NCBI GenBank assembly: GCA_028696455.1
Contig: JAQVGZ010000002.1
Location: 1 to 64,000, forward strand
Reading direction: 5' to 3'
From: Desulfotomaculaceae bacterium
GTDB lineage: Bacteria; Bacillota; Desulfotomaculia; Desulfotomaculales; Pelotomaculaceae
DNA length: 64,000 nucleotides
Part shown: piece by piece, positions 56,311 to 64,000 of the stretch
Layout of the letters: every line of letters starts with the position of its first letter
Numbering within the stretch: the stretch's first letter is position 1
Translations under genes and position numbers: made by a program
The notes under the pieces: generated by a model
Database searches by the model: none
What the model was told of the DNA's origin: nothing
Seen by the model: the letters and a program-made list of their open reading frames with translations, nothing else

Positions 56311-56754
56311 ATGTACAAAAAGATACTGGTGCCTTTTGATAATTCCAGCCAATCTTTTTCGGCTGCCCAGCATGCCTTAAAACTAGCTACGGTCCGTAGG
56401 GCGACAGTTACACTTTTCCATGTGATTCAGGATATAATTAATGATCCAGAAGAGAGAGCCCGGGTCCGTATCGGGATCGACCGGGAAACTATTTTAAACG
56501 AGCTAAAAGTTAAAGCACAGACCATGCTAGAGCAGTTGAGAGAACAGCTTGCCGGGAATGATATTAAGATTGATACTGCTGTAGTAGTCGGTAACCCGGC
56601 TAAGGAAATCCTGAAAAAGGCAAAAATCGAGGGTTATGACGTTATTATTATCGGTAGCAGAGGACTGGGAAAAATACCTGGCATCCTGATGGGAAGTGTA
56701 AGTAATAAGGTGTGTTCTGGTGCCACTTGCCCGGTAATAGTCATTCACATATAG
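56311..56754 (+). CDS. Universal stress protein, UspA family
   Basis: A 147-residue single-domain USP. It starts with YKKILVPFDNSSQS, and has the ATP-binding pattern GSRGLGKIPGILMGSVSNKV (G-2x-G-9x-GS) near 120-139, so it is probably an ATP-binding member. A helix-rich middle (ERARVRIGIDRETILNELK) is longer than average. The start has GGAGGC nearby. Function unknown, lying between fhs and folP. Confidence 0.92.
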   Translation: MYKKILVPFDNSSQSFSAAQHALKLATVRRATVTLFHVIQDIINDPEERARVRIGIDRETILNELKVKAQTMLEQLREQLAGNDIKIDTAVVVGNPAKEILKKAKIEGYDVIIIGSRGLGKIPGILMGSVSNKVCSGATCPVIVIHI

Positions 56755-56797
56755 AAGTTGCGAAACTATTTTAACAAAAAAACGTTGGAGAATGCAA

Positions 56798-57985
56798 TTG
56801 ACGATCCGGGCTTATGTCATTGAAGTAAGAAATAAGGAGCATGCCTTGAGTGTACTTGCATCTGTTGGTGCTGATCAGGCTGGGTGTCGGTGGATGGCGC
56901 CAAAAGCTATACACAGGCTGGTAATGTTAGAAGGATTACTGCCAAAGCAGGCCAATATAATCAAACAGGAAATGCTCGGCAAGGGTGGGGAGGCTGCTGT
57001 CTCTAGAGGCGTGATTGACGGCTCTGTTCGGGAGTCTAAAGTTCTCTTAATGGGCACCTTAAAGCAATATGGTGCATTTCTAGACAAACTCATGCTGCAA
57101 CCCTTTGGCCTGGCAGATCTTGCTGTCCGGATCAGGAGCCTGTTAAATGGACTTGAAGAACGGCCTTCCTTTAATTTGGTCTGCCGCGATAAAATTATCC
57201 GGCTAGGTGAAAGGACGTTGGTTGTGGGGATCCTGAATGTGACTCCGGATTCTTTCTCAGACGGGGGGATCTACCGTGACTGTGGTTCAGCCTTGATACG
57301 GGCTAAGCAAATGGTTGCCGATGGTGCTGATATTATTGACCTGGGTGGGGAATCTACTCGGCCGGGATACAAACCGGTGGATGTAGGAGATGAATTATCT
57401 CGCGTTATTCCCGTTTTGAGAAAATTGATTAAAGAAGTGTCGGTTCCAATTTCGGTTGATACGACCAAGATAGATGTAGCCCGCCAGGCGCTTGAAGCCG
57501 GCGCCCATATAATTAACAACCAGCGGCCTTTGGACGTTGAGCCTGCCATGTACGACTTAGTTGCGGAATACGGAGCGCCCCTGGTGCTAATGCACAACCA
57601 GCAGAGCACTGAGTACCGCGATTTAATCGGTGATTTAATCGAGTATTTCCTGGATAGCATCAAGGTGGCTATGTCTGCGGGAGTAGCTCGAGATAAACTA
57701 ATTATAGACCCGGGTTTTGGCTTCGGAAAGTCTACAGGCCAGAACCTGGAGGTATTGCGGCGGTTAAGAGAATTGCGCTGTCTCGGGTTACCGATATTAA
57801 TTGGAACCTCACGTAAATCGACTATCGGAAAAGTGCTTGGGTTGCCGGTAGACCAGCGAGTGGAAGGTACTGCGGCCACTGTTGCGGTAGGTATTGCTAA
57901 CGGTGCTGACATTGTACGGGTACATGATGTGAAAAAAATGGTTCGTGTGGCCAGAATGACTGACGCTATAGTCCGGGGGAAATGA
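56798..57985 (+). CDS. folP: Dihydropteroate synthase with N-terminal extension
   Basis: Joins the pterin and p-aminobenzoate in folate synthesis. The 395 residues exceed the usual 270-280: about 125 N-terminal residues (TIRAYVIEVRNKEHALSVLAS, then ARVMLEGL-like parts) precede the barrel. The barrel has VVGILNVTPDSFSDGG near 147, DLGGESTRPG near 183, SVDTTK near 221 and GTSRKSTIG near 332. The usual INDxxG is IINNQRP, so the Asp after the conserved Asn is replaced. TTG 56798 suits the GGAG site better than ATG 56792. It overlaps nothing and leads folB. Confidence 0.92.
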   Translation: MTIRAYVIEVRNKEHALSVLASVGADQAGCRWMAPKAIHRLVMLEGLLPKQANIIKQEMLGKGGEAAVSRGVIDGSVRESKVLLMGTLKQYGAFLDKLMLQPFGLADLAVRIRSLLNGLEERPSFNLVCRDKIIRLGERTLVVGILNVTPDSFSDGGIYRDCGSALIRAKQMVADGADIIDLGGESTRPGYKPVDVGDELSRVIPVLRKLIKEVSVPISVDTTKIDVARQALEAGAHIINNQRPLDVEPAMYDLVAEYGAPLVLMHNQQSTEYRDLIGDLIEYFLDSIKVAMSAGVARDKLIIDPGFGFGKSTGQNLEVLRRLRELRCLGLPILIGTSRKSTIGKVLGLPVDQRVEGTAATVAVGIANGADIVRVHDVKKMVRVARMTDAIVRGK

Positions 57986-57991
57986 GTGGAA

Positions 57992-58354
57992 ATGGATAAA
58001 ATAATCTTGGCTGGAATGGAGTTCTACGGTTATCATGGTATATTACCTCAGGAACAATTCCTGGGGCAGAAGTTTACTGTTGATGTCGAATTGTCCCTGG
58101 AACTTGAACAAGCAGGTTATTCCGATACCCCGGAGCAAGCGGTGGATTATGCCAGCGTTTTCGATATGGTCAGGACGATTATTGAAGGCAGGCCTCGCAA
58201 GTTGCTTGAGTCTGTGGCTGAGGCTATAGCAGAAAGTGTATTAAAACGTTTTCCAGCAGTAAAGGAAATACTGGTTCGGGTTAAGAAACCCCATGCACCT
58301 CTGCCGGGGAAATTTGACTGGGTGGCCGTAGAAATTAATAGAAAAAATGAATAG
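57992..58354 (+). CDS. folB: Dihydroneopterin aldolase
   Basis: Cleaves dihydroneopterin to hydroxymethyl-dihydropterin and glycolaldehyde. The 120 residues show the family pattern IILAGMEFYGYHGILPQEQ near 4-22, with Glu/Tyr for pterin, VDYASVFDMV near 52 and the catalytic Lys in VRVKKPHAPLPG near 98-109. ATG 57992 is used; GTG 57986 abuts the folP stop. Its 3' end overlaps folK by eight bases, so the three genes form one operon. Confidence 0.95.
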   Translation: MDKIILAGMEFYGYHGILPQEQFLGQKFTVDVELSLELEQAGYSDTPEQAVDYASVFDMVRTIIEGRPRKLLESVAEAIAESVLKRFPAVKEILVRVKKPHAPLPGKFDWVAVEINRKNE

Positions 58355-58859
58355 CATTACAGATATTATTGCTTATATTGGTCTCGGCAGCAATATGGGT
58401 GATAAGGTAGCCAATATTAGAAAGGCACTGGCGGTGCTGGATATTAGTAAGGGGGTTTGGGTGAAACGGGTGGCGCCTTACTATTATACGGCACCCATTG
58501 GTTATACCGGACAGGATTGGTTTGTTAATACAGTAGCAGAATTGGAAACAAAATTATCACCTTACGACCTGCTCTACTTGTTGCTTGATGTGGAGAACAG
58601 GCTTGGGCGGGTACGGACAATACCTTGGGGACCGCGGACGATCGACTTGGACTTGCTCATTTATGGTCATGAAGAAATAAATACCTCAGGGTTAATGCTC
58701 CCCCACCCTAATATGCATGAGCGTGCCTTTGTTATGGTGCCGCTAGCAGTATTGGCGCCTGAGGTGGAATTACCGGGCAGGGGTAAGGTAGTCGAACTAG
58801 CGTCGTTGCTGGCCAGAGACCAGTTAATTATGAAAATGGAATCTTTAAATGATCACTGA
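58347..58859 (+). CDS. folK: HPPK, 2-amino-4-hydroxy-6-hydroxymethyldihydropteridine diphosphokinase
   Basis: Pyrophosphorylates hydroxymethyl-dihydropterin to give the substrate of FolP. The 170 residues have IAYIGLGSNMGDK near 8-20, TAPIGYTGQDWFVNTV near 48-63, ENRLGRVR near 87, and the metal-binding GPRTIDLDLLIYG near 98-110. It is the last gene of folP-folB-folK; pabA/B and folE are not in view. Confidence 0.96.
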   Translation: MNSITDIIAYIGLGSNMGDKVANIRKALAVLDISKGVWVKRVAPYYYTAPIGYTGQDWFVNTVAELETKLSPYDLLYLLLDVENRLGRVRTIPWGPRTIDLDLLIYGHEEINTSGLMLPHPNMHERAFVMVPLAVLAPEVELPGRGKVVELASLLARDQLIMKMESLNDH

Positions 58860-58879
58860 ATGTATTTGTTAAAAAATTA

Positions 58880-58908
58880 TTGCCTGGTTGATTTGGCTGT
58901 GTTAAAAT
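58880..58908 (+). promoter_or_regulatory. Promoter of the pan leader
   Basis: TTGCCT (58880-58885), 17 bases, TAAAAT (58903-58908). Confidence 0.6.
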
Positions 58909-58982
58909 GTAACGGCAAGGGTGGCATCTTTAGGAGCTATACCTAAATGATTATATAAAAAACAATTTACGATTAAGAACTT

Positions 58983-59074
58983 CTGATAAATTAAAACTTA
59001 TCGCTTGGAGCCAGAGGGACCGAGACGGGAGGTTGGAGTTCACATAGCCTTTCGGGTAATCCGGGAGGCTTTTT
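58983..59074 (+). promoter_or_regulatory. Leader RNA of the pan operon with terminator; possible pan motif
   Basis: A GATAA/TTATC hairpin, then a purine-rich segment with GGGACCGAGACGGGAGG (59016-59032), then a terminator: AGCCT (59046-59050) with AGGCT (59066-59070), inner CGG/CCG, and a T-tract. An RNA element called the pan motif has been described before panBCD in Firmicutes, and position and purine content fit, but I cannot confirm the consensus from memory. Confidence 0.5.
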
Positions 59075-59145
59075 ATTATAAATAGTGTTAAAAACAGCTG
59101 ATACCAGTAGTTTAAGAATAGCTCCTTAGTGATTCAGACGAGGGG

Positions 59146-60042
59146 GTGTCATCAATCAGCAAGCCATCTATAGCAGTAGTTGGGGCAGGGAAAGTTGGAT
59201 CGGCGATAGCCCTGCTACTGAGTCGCCAGGGCTATCCGTTGGTTGGAGTATCCGATAAGCGCCTATCATCAGCTATGCGTGTGGCAGAAGAATTAATGGT
59301 AATTGCCACTACTAAACCCGAGGAGATTACTGTCAGTGCCGATGTGGTTTTTATCACGACACCTGATCGTATAATTGCACAGGTTGCTGGTGAGATTAAT
59401 GAACGAAAAGGTTTTAAGTACGGTCAAATAGTATTCCATACCAGTGGGTTTCACCCTGCGGAAGAAGTTGGAATTGCCCGGTATTCCGGGGCGATGGTTG
59501 CATCGTTACACCCGCTTCAGTCTTTTGCCGATGTTAGTATGGCTATGAAAAACTTGCCTGGATCATATTTTGCGCTTGAAGGTGACACTGGCGCGTTACC
59601 AGTGGCAGAACAGATTGTAAAGGACCTTGGTGGCAAGAGCTTTTTTATTGCCACTCGTGATAAGCCACTGTATCATGCGGCTGCCTGTATCGCATCCAAC
59701 TACCTTGTTTCTTTAATGCACATCGCAACTGGCCTTTATAGCCGTTTCGGACTTTCCAGGCCAGAGGCTTTTCAAGCGTTGCTCCCTTTGATACAGGGTA
59801 CTATAAAGAATATCAGCGAGATCGGCCCAGCCCAGGCATTAACAGGTCCGGTGGCGCGTGGTGATGGTGTGACGCTTGAAGGTCACCTGTTTTCTCTAAG
59901 TGAGGCGGGAGAGCTTGAATTTGAGCTTTACAAAAAGCTCGGTCTTTACTCTATAATGGTAGCCCTGGAAAAAGAAAGTATCACCATTGAACAGGCTGAC
60001 AAGCTTAAAGAGATCTTGGAGGGGGCAAAAGAACATGAATAG
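59146..60042 (+). CDS. Rossmann-like and DUF2520 domain protein
   Basis: A 298-residue oxidoreductase-like protein. The N-terminal Rossmann domain has IAVVGAGKVGSAIALLLSRQG near 9-29 (quoted in part, GAGKVG dinucleotide loop), VSDKR, and VFITTPD near 68. The DUF2520 helical domain follows, with SLHPLQSFAD near 121-130 and AACIASNYLVSLM near 182. Heading panBCD, where panE is missing, it is a candidate for ketopantoate reduction. The start is uncertain: GTG 59146 overlaps the GAGGGGG ribosome site. Confidence 0.85.
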   Translation: MSSISKPSIAVVGAGKVGSAIALLLSRQGYPLVGVSDKRLSSAMRVAEELMVIATTKPEEITVSADVVFITTPDRIIAQVAGEINERKGFKYGQIVFHTSGFHPAEEVGIARYSGAMVASLHPLQSFADVSMAMKNLPGSYFALEGDTGALPVAEQIVKDLGGKSFFIATRDKPLYHAAACIASNYLVSLMHIATGLYSRFGLSRPEAFQALLPLIQGTIKNISEIGPAQALTGPVARGDGVTLEGHLFSLSEAGELEFELYKKLGLYSIMVALEKESITIEQADKLKEILEGAKEHE

Positions 60043-60871
60043 TGGTAAGGTAACAACCACAACCATCAAGCAAAAAAAGATCGATGGCCAGCCGATTACC
60101 ATGCTGACCGCTTATGATTATCCGATGGCTAAAATTGTGGACGAATCAGGAATAGACATGATTTTAGTTGGTGACTCTCTGGGCAATGTGGTACTGGGGT
60201 ATGAATCTACCATTCCGGTAACTATGGAGGATATGATTCATCATACGAAAGCAGTATGTAGGGGTGTTAACCGGGCGATGGTAGTGGCGGACATGCCTTT
60301 TCTTTCGTGCCATATTTCTAAGAAAGAAGCTGTCCGTAACGCCGGGCGTTTACTTCAGGAGGCAGGCGCTCAGGCAGTGAAGTTGGAAGGTGGCCGGGAG
60401 GTGGCCAAGGCGGTTCGAAAGATTGTTCAGGCAGGAATCCCGGTGATGGGTCACCTTGGACTCACGCCGCAGTCTATCCACCAGCTCGGTGGTTTTAAAG
60501 TGCAGGGTAAGGACGAGCGGGTGGCCAAAAAATTGATTGATGATGCAAGGGCACTTGAGGAAGCAGGAGTTTTCTCAATAACTCTGGAGTTGGTACCTAC
60601 CCCATTGGCCAAACTAATTACAGAATCGTCCTCAGTGCCGATTATTGGTATTGGTGCAGGGCCTTATTGCGACGGGCAGGTGCTGGTGCTTCACGATATA
60701 TTAGGACTCTACCCGCGGTTTATACCCAGATTTGTTAAACAGTATGCTAACCTACACGATCAAATAGCCGTGGCTCTGAAAAAGTATAAGGAAGAGGTGG
60801 AAGCACGTTCATTTCCTGCCGAAGAGCACTGTTTTGGAATGTCCGAGGAAGTGCTGGAAAAATTATATTAG
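60035..60871 (+). CDS. panB: 3-methyl-2-oxobutanoate hydroxymethyltransferase
   Basis: Makes ketopantoate from 2-oxoisovalerate and methylene-THF. The 278 residues include MLTAYDYPMAKIVDESGIDMILVGDS (quoted in part), HHTKAVCRG near 68, VMGHLGLTPQSIHQLGGFKVQG near 135 and GIGAGPYCDGQVLVLHD near 206. ATG 60035 follows GGAGGGGG and lies inside the end of the DUF2520 gene by eight bases, so translation is probably coupled. Confidence 0.97.
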   Translation: MNSGKVTTTTIKQKKIDGQPITMLTAYDYPMAKIVDESGIDMILVGDSLGNVVLGYESTIPVTMEDMIHHTKAVCRGVNRAMVVADMPFLSCHISKKEAVRNAGRLLQEAGAQAVKLEGGREVAKAVRKIVQAGIPVMGHLGLTPQSIHQLGGFKVQGKDERVAKKLIDDARALEEAGVFSITLELVPTPLAKLITESSSVPIIGIGAGPYCDGQVLVLHDILGLYPRFIPRFVKQYANLHDQIAVALKKYKEEVEARSFPAEEHCFGMSEEVLEKLY

Positions 60872-60903
60872 CTACAACAATACACGATTAAAGGAAGTTT
60901 AAT

Positions 60904-61764
60904 ATGTTTATATTTAACACTGTTGACGAGATAAGGGAATTTGTTCGCAGTGTCAGGGCTTCAGGTCAGAAAATTGGGTTTGTACCTACTATGGGCTATC
61001 TTCATGAAGGTCACCTTGAACTGATGCGGTGGGCTAAAAGGCACTGCGACATTGTAGTGATCAGCATTTTCGTAAATCCTACCCAGTTTGGTCCACAAGA
61101 GGATTTTGACAAGTACCCCAGGGACTTAGAACGTGATGCGCAAATGGCAGAAAGTGTGGGTGTGGATGCCATATTCAAACCATCTGTTGCTGAAATGTAT
61201 CCCTCAGGTTACTGTACTTATGTCGATGTGGAACGAATCACGGAAAAACTTTGTGGACAATCCCGTCCTGGTCATTTCCGTGGAGTGGCTACAGTGGTAA
61301 CTAAACTATTCAATATCATTAACCCTGACCAGGCCTTTTTTGGGCAAAAAGACGCTCAGCAGGCATTAGTAATCAGGCGGATGGTTGCCGATCTAAACAT
61401 GAGTATGGAAGTAGTAACCGTGCCAACTGTGCGGGAACCAGATGGACTGGCCATGAGTTCACGCAATGTTTATCTTACCCCGGAACAACGCCAGGCTGCT
61501 TTAGTACTTCGCAAAGGCTTGAGAATTGCAGAGGATGCAGTTGCGGCAGGGCAGAGGGACACGTTTGCTATTCGTCAACTAGTCGTCGATACTATCGTCG
61601 CCGAACCACTGGCAGAGATTGACTATGTTGATATATATAGTTACCCGGAATTGGAGCCTGTTACTAAAATGTCGGGACCGGTACTCCTGGCGCTAGCTGT
61701 AAAAATAGGCCGGACGCGGCTGATTGACAACATAATTTTGGGGGTAGGGGATAAATGCTCATAA
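60904..61764 (+). CDS. panC: Pantothenate synthetase
   Basis: ATP-dependent ligation of pantoate and beta-alanine. The 286 residues have the HIGH-type motif [14 protein letters not shown] near 29-42, [18 protein letters not shown] near 58-75, [14 protein letters not shown] near 148 and the KMSKS-like AMSSRNVYL near 186-194. AAAGGAAG precedes the ATG. It overlaps panD by ten bases. Confidence 0.97.
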   Translation: MFIFNTVDEIREFVRSVRASGQKIGFVPTMGYLHEGHLELMRWAKRHCDIVVISIFVNPTQFGPQEDFDKYPRDLERDAQMAESVGVDAIFKPSVAEMYPSGYCTYVDVERITEKLCGQSRPGHFRGVATVVTKLFNIINPDQAFFGQKDAQQALVIRRMVADLNMSMEVVTVPTVREPDGLAMSSRNVYLTPEQRQAALVLRKGLRIAEDAVAAGQRDTFAIRQLVVDTIVAEPLAEIDYVDIYSYPELEPVTKMSGPVLLALAVKIGRTRLIDNIILGVGDKCS

Positions 61765-62138
61765 CTATGTTTAAATCAAAGATTCACCGCGCTATCGTGA
61801 CAGAGGCGAACCTCAACTATATGGGCAGCATCACTATAGATGAGACGCTGATGGAAGCGGCTGACATTATGACAAATGAAAAAGTGCAGGTTGTTAATAA
61901 TAATAATGGCGCCCGGTTTGAGACATACGTCATCAAGGGACCCCGCGACTCCGGTGTAATATGTCTGAATGGGGCAGCCGCACGTCTGGTACAGCCTGGC
62001 GATAATGTAATCATCATTTCTTATGCCATGCTGGATCATAATGAGGCACGTGCTTTTAAGCCTACAATAATAATGGTTGATGAGAATAATCATATTACTG
62101 GGAGCAAATATGGTGAGGCTCATAGTGAAGTGGGTTAA
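61755..62138 (+). CDS. panD: Aspartate 1-decarboxylase proenzyme
   Basis: Makes beta-alanine for PanC and matures by self-cleavage to a pyruvoyl enzyme. The 127 residues place the cleavage site Gly24-Ser25 in YMGSITID exactly where E. coli has it when translation begins at ATG 61755, which supports that start over ATG 61767. [20 protein letters not shown] and the catalytic Tyr in ISYA are present. GGGGATAA precedes the ATG. It ends the pan operon. Confidence 0.97.
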   Translation: MLITMFKSKIHRAIVTEANLNYMGSITIDETLMEAADIMTNEKVQVVNNNNGARFETYVIKGPRDSGVICLNGAAARLVQPGDNVIIISYAMLDHNEARAFKPTIIMVDENNHITGSKYGEAHSEVG

Positions 62139-62151
62139 TAGCCTCTTATTC

Positions 62152-62181
62152 TTGACAAATTAGAAGGGAGCAAGTTAGAAT
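62152..62181 (+). promoter_or_regulatory. Promoter of nadA-nadB
   Basis: TTGACA (62152-62157), 18 bases, TAGAAT (62176-62181), leaving a leader of about 225 bases. Confidence 0.7.
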
Positions 62182-62280
62182 TAACTACAAGGTTTATAGT
62201 AAGACGAATTTTAGATACATAGAGACATCTTTAATAACCCGTAATGCCGGGCGCTAGTTTGTTTTTGTGTAGTCTCCTAC

Positions 62281-62357
62281 AACAAAAGATCTTTGTTAGA
62301 TGTCAAATTTATCTAAGCGTTGTCAAAAACGGTACCCAGTTTTTACAGCGTTTTTTT
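62281..62357 (+). promoter_or_regulatory. Possible attenuator in the nadA leader
   Basis: An AACAAA/TTTGTT hairpin (62281-62297) is followed by AAAAACG (62325-62331), which pairs with CGTTTTT (62349-62355) and runs into seven T's. TGTCAAA occurs twice (62301 and 62321). No known riboswitch was recognised. Confidence 0.4.
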
Positions 62358-62414
62358 ATAAGTTTTATTACTCATTTGTTGACCTTTATGTTTAAGGAAA
62401 GGGCTGAGAGCTTC

Positions 62415-63335
62415 ATGGTATCGAATAATAAGATACAACAGCTGACCGAGGAAATTGTCAGACTAAAGAAGGAACGTAATGCCGTAATTTTAAGCCATGT
62501 GTACCAGCAGCCGGAGGTCCAAGATATAGCTGACTTTGTGGGTGATTCCCTGGGACTGGCCCAGCAGGCAGCTAGAACTGACGCCTCAGTAATTGTTTTT
62601 TGTGGGGTTCATTTTATGGCTGAAAGCGCATCAATTCTTTGTCCAGATAAAACCGTGGTGTTACCGGATGAAAATGCTGGCTGCCCGATGGCAGATATGG
62701 TCAACGAAGTGGAACTACAGGGGAAAAAGAAGGAGATACCAGACGCCATTGTAGTGTGTTACATTAACACATCTGCAGCAGTGAAAGCGGAGTGTGATAT
62801 TGCTTGTACTTCTGCAAATGCTGTAAATGTAATATCCTCCCTGCCTAAGAACAGGCCGATCTTGTTTGTCCCCGATAAAAATCTAGGTCATTATATTGCA
62901 TCCAAAACTGGGCGGGACTTGATTATATGGGACGGCTTCTGCAATACCCATAATTGTCTTACAGCAGATGATATTTTGATTGCTAAAGGTGCGCACCCGG
63001 GAGCCCCTGTTCTGGTTCATCCTGAGTGTAGACCGGAAGTTGTTGCTCTAGCTGATGTTGTGACTAGCACTACGGGCATGATCCGATATGCCCGGGAGAG
63101 CAATGCCAGTGAGTTTATTGTCGGTACTGAGATGGGTATTTTACATGCGCTGAATAAGCAATGTCCGGATAAGCAATATTACCTGGCCTCAGACAAGTTA
63201 GTTTGCCCCAACATGAAAAAGATAACCATGGAAAAAGTCCATCGGGCGCTATTAAATCTTGAGCCGCGGGTAGATGTACCGCGGGAGATTAGGGATCGGG
63301 CAGTCCGCTGTCTGGATAGAATGCTAGCGATTTAA
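62415..63335 (+). CDS. nadA: Quinolinate synthase
   Basis: 4Fe-4S enzyme that condenses iminoaspartate and dihydroxyacetone phosphate to quinolinate for NAD. The 306 residues have ILSHVYQQPEVQDIADFVGDSLGLA (quoted in part) near 25, the cluster cysteines in FCGVHFMAE near 80, in GFCNTHNC and in LVCPNMKK near 277, and STTGMIRYA near 217. ATG 62415 matches the family N-terminus; the frame is open upstream to 62244 but that part is AT-rich and non-homologous. nadB follows after about 30 bases. Confidence 0.95.
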   Translation: MVSNNKIQQLTEEIVRLKKERNAVILSHVYQQPEVQDIADFVGDSLGLAQQAARTDASVIVFCGVHFMAESASILCPDKTVVLPDENAGCPMADMVNEVELQGKKKEIPDAIVVCYINTSAAVKAECDIACTSANAVNVISSLPKNRPILFVPDKNLGHYIASKTGRDLIIWDGFCNTHNCLTADDILIAKGAHPGAPVLVHPECRPEVVALADVVTSTTGMIRYARESNASEFIVGTEMGILHALNKQCPDKQYYLASDKLVCPNMKKITMEKVHRALLNLEPRVDVPREIRDRAVRCLDRMLAI

Positions 63336-63365
63336 GTGCCTATCGCCAGATGAGGAGGCGTAAAC

Positions 63366-64000
63366 TTGCCTGGTAATTATATGTCAAACTTCGATTCCCG
63401 GGAACTGCCCCAGGAAGAGGATGAATATATCATCCTGGGGAGTGGAATTGCCGGATTGTATACGGCCCTGGCTGCTTCCAGGGCAGGTGGTTCAGTAACC
63501 GTGCTTACTAAGTGCAGTATGATGAACACCAGTACTGACAAAGCCCAGGGGGGGATAGCTGCCGCCCTGGGGGATAGTGATTCTCCCGCTTTGCACCGTG
63601 AAGATACCATTGTTGCTGGTGCAGGTCTGTGTGATGATGAAGCAGTGTCAGCACTTGTTAATGAAGGACCTCAACGGGTCAAGGAATTAATCGATTTGGG
63701 TGCTATTTTTGACTATGATGGCCATGGACTGGCTATGACACGGGAAGGTGCACACAGTCAGAGACGTATCCTGCATGCCAGCGGTGATGCTACGGGTGCT
63801 GAAATACAGCGTATATTAACCGAGCGTGTTAGGGAGAAAAGAATACAGGTGCAAGAAAACCATTTTGTGGTTGACTTGCTGGTATGGAATAATACTTGCT
63901 ATGGTGTGCTGGCATTTGACAGGGATTTGAATTGTTTCAAGGTGTATCGCGGTAAAGTAATGGTCCTGGCCACCGGGGGGCTTGGCCGCTTATTTGAGTT
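63366..64000 (+). CDS. nadB: L-aspartate oxidase, 5' part
   Basis: Flavoenzyme that oxidises aspartate to iminoaspartate for NadA. The frame runs off the window after 211 codons, of about 530 expected. The FAD loop ILGSGIAGLYTALAASRAG begins near residue 24, then KAQGGIAAALGDSDS near 60, the active-site TREGAHSQRRILHASGDATG near 121 (quoted in part), and VLATGGLGRLFE at the edge. TTG 63366 lies seven bases after GAGGAGG; ATG 63381 is an alternative. Confidence 0.95.
   Translation, partial: MPGNYMSNFDSRELPQEEDEYIILGSGIAGLYTALAASRAGGSVTVLTKCSMMNTSTDKAQGGIAAALGDSDSPALHREDTIVAGAGLCDDEAVSALVNEGPQRVKELIDLGAIFDYDGHGLAMTREGAHSQRRILHASGDATGAEIQRILTERVREKRIQVQENHFVVDLLVWNNTCYGVLAFDRDLNCFKVYRGKVMVLATGGLGRLFE

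Noticed and set aside
57271-57912. A 213-codon frame on the minus strand within folP
   Set aside because: It is antisense to the conserved barrel of dihydropteroate synthase, has no ribosome site, and its composition is Ser/Pro-rich as expected of a shadow.
62244-62414. N-terminal extension of NadA by 57 residues
   Set aside because: The added part is hydrophobic, covers the leader hairpins and has no counterpart in the family; ATG 62415 matches the usual start.

Overview
The window looks like a chromosomal segment of an endospore-forming, low-to-mid GC Firmicute of the Clostridia, most like the Peptococcaceae (Desulfotomaculum/Pelotomaculum type). This rests on sporulation genes (spoVG, lonC, spoIIR, yabP, yabQ, spoIIE, SpoIID- and CotF-type proteins), a formate-tetrahydrofolate ligase, a SCIFF peptide, a T-box leader, strong Shine-Dalgarno sites and many TTG/GTG starts. 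No rRNA, CRISPR array, insertion sequence or prophage was seen. Almost all genes are housekeeping or sporulation genes, mostly on the plus strand.

Layout. 1-5 kb: glnA with a possible attenuator, a solitary acetolactate synthase small subunit, the EndoAI/EndoA toxin-antitoxin pair, an amidohydrolase and a Spo0F-like regulator. 5-8 kb: tsaE-tsaB-rimI (no tsaD) and a glycosyltransferase. 7.7-12.3 kb: a looser region with minus-strand cold-shock, zinc-ribbon, coiled-coil, ZIP and L,D-transpeptidase genes, a frameshifted small gene, a metallo-hydrolase and a YdcZ-type membrane protein. 12.5-18.7 kb: ispE, a nucleotidyltransferase, threonine dehydratase, spoVG, glmU, prs and a DUF951 gene. 18.8-27 kb: rpsF-ssb-rpsR, MazG-like, YybS-like, rplI, lonC, dnaB, the remnant of a flavoprotein gene, then purA. 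27-27.4 kb: tRNA-Lys, tRNA-Glu and tRNA-Gly.

27.5-31.6 kb: a DUF1540 gene, an unexplained structured stretch, a T-box leader with two antiterminator boxes ahead of DAHP synthase, an isolated SCIFF gene with its own promoter and terminator, and an M23 peptidase. 31.7-41.8 kb: DEAD-box helicase, RNA methyltransferase, radical SAM protein, two CotF-like coat proteins, rlmH and murA (minus), a gluzincin, a TPR protein and a phosphohexomutase. 42-53.9 kb: a MarR regulator, then the division/sporulation block (SpoIID-like, yabP, yabQ, spoIIR, a small sigma-region-4-like protein, divIC, S1-domain protein, ppx, spoIIE, tilS, ftsH). 54-64 kb: ndk, fhs, a universal stress protein, the folP-folB-folK operon, a leader RNA, DUF2520-panB-panC-panD, then nadA and the 5' part of nadB, which runs off the window.

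Most genes form compact operons with overlapping or near-adjacent ends. The points most worth a second look are the doubled antiterminator upstream of aroF, the orphan SCIFF precursor, the DUF2520 gene leading panBCD, two decayed genes (8.9 kb and 25.4 kb), and candidate RNA leaders of glnA, panBCD and nadA. I saw no clear evidence of a wholly new multi-gene system.
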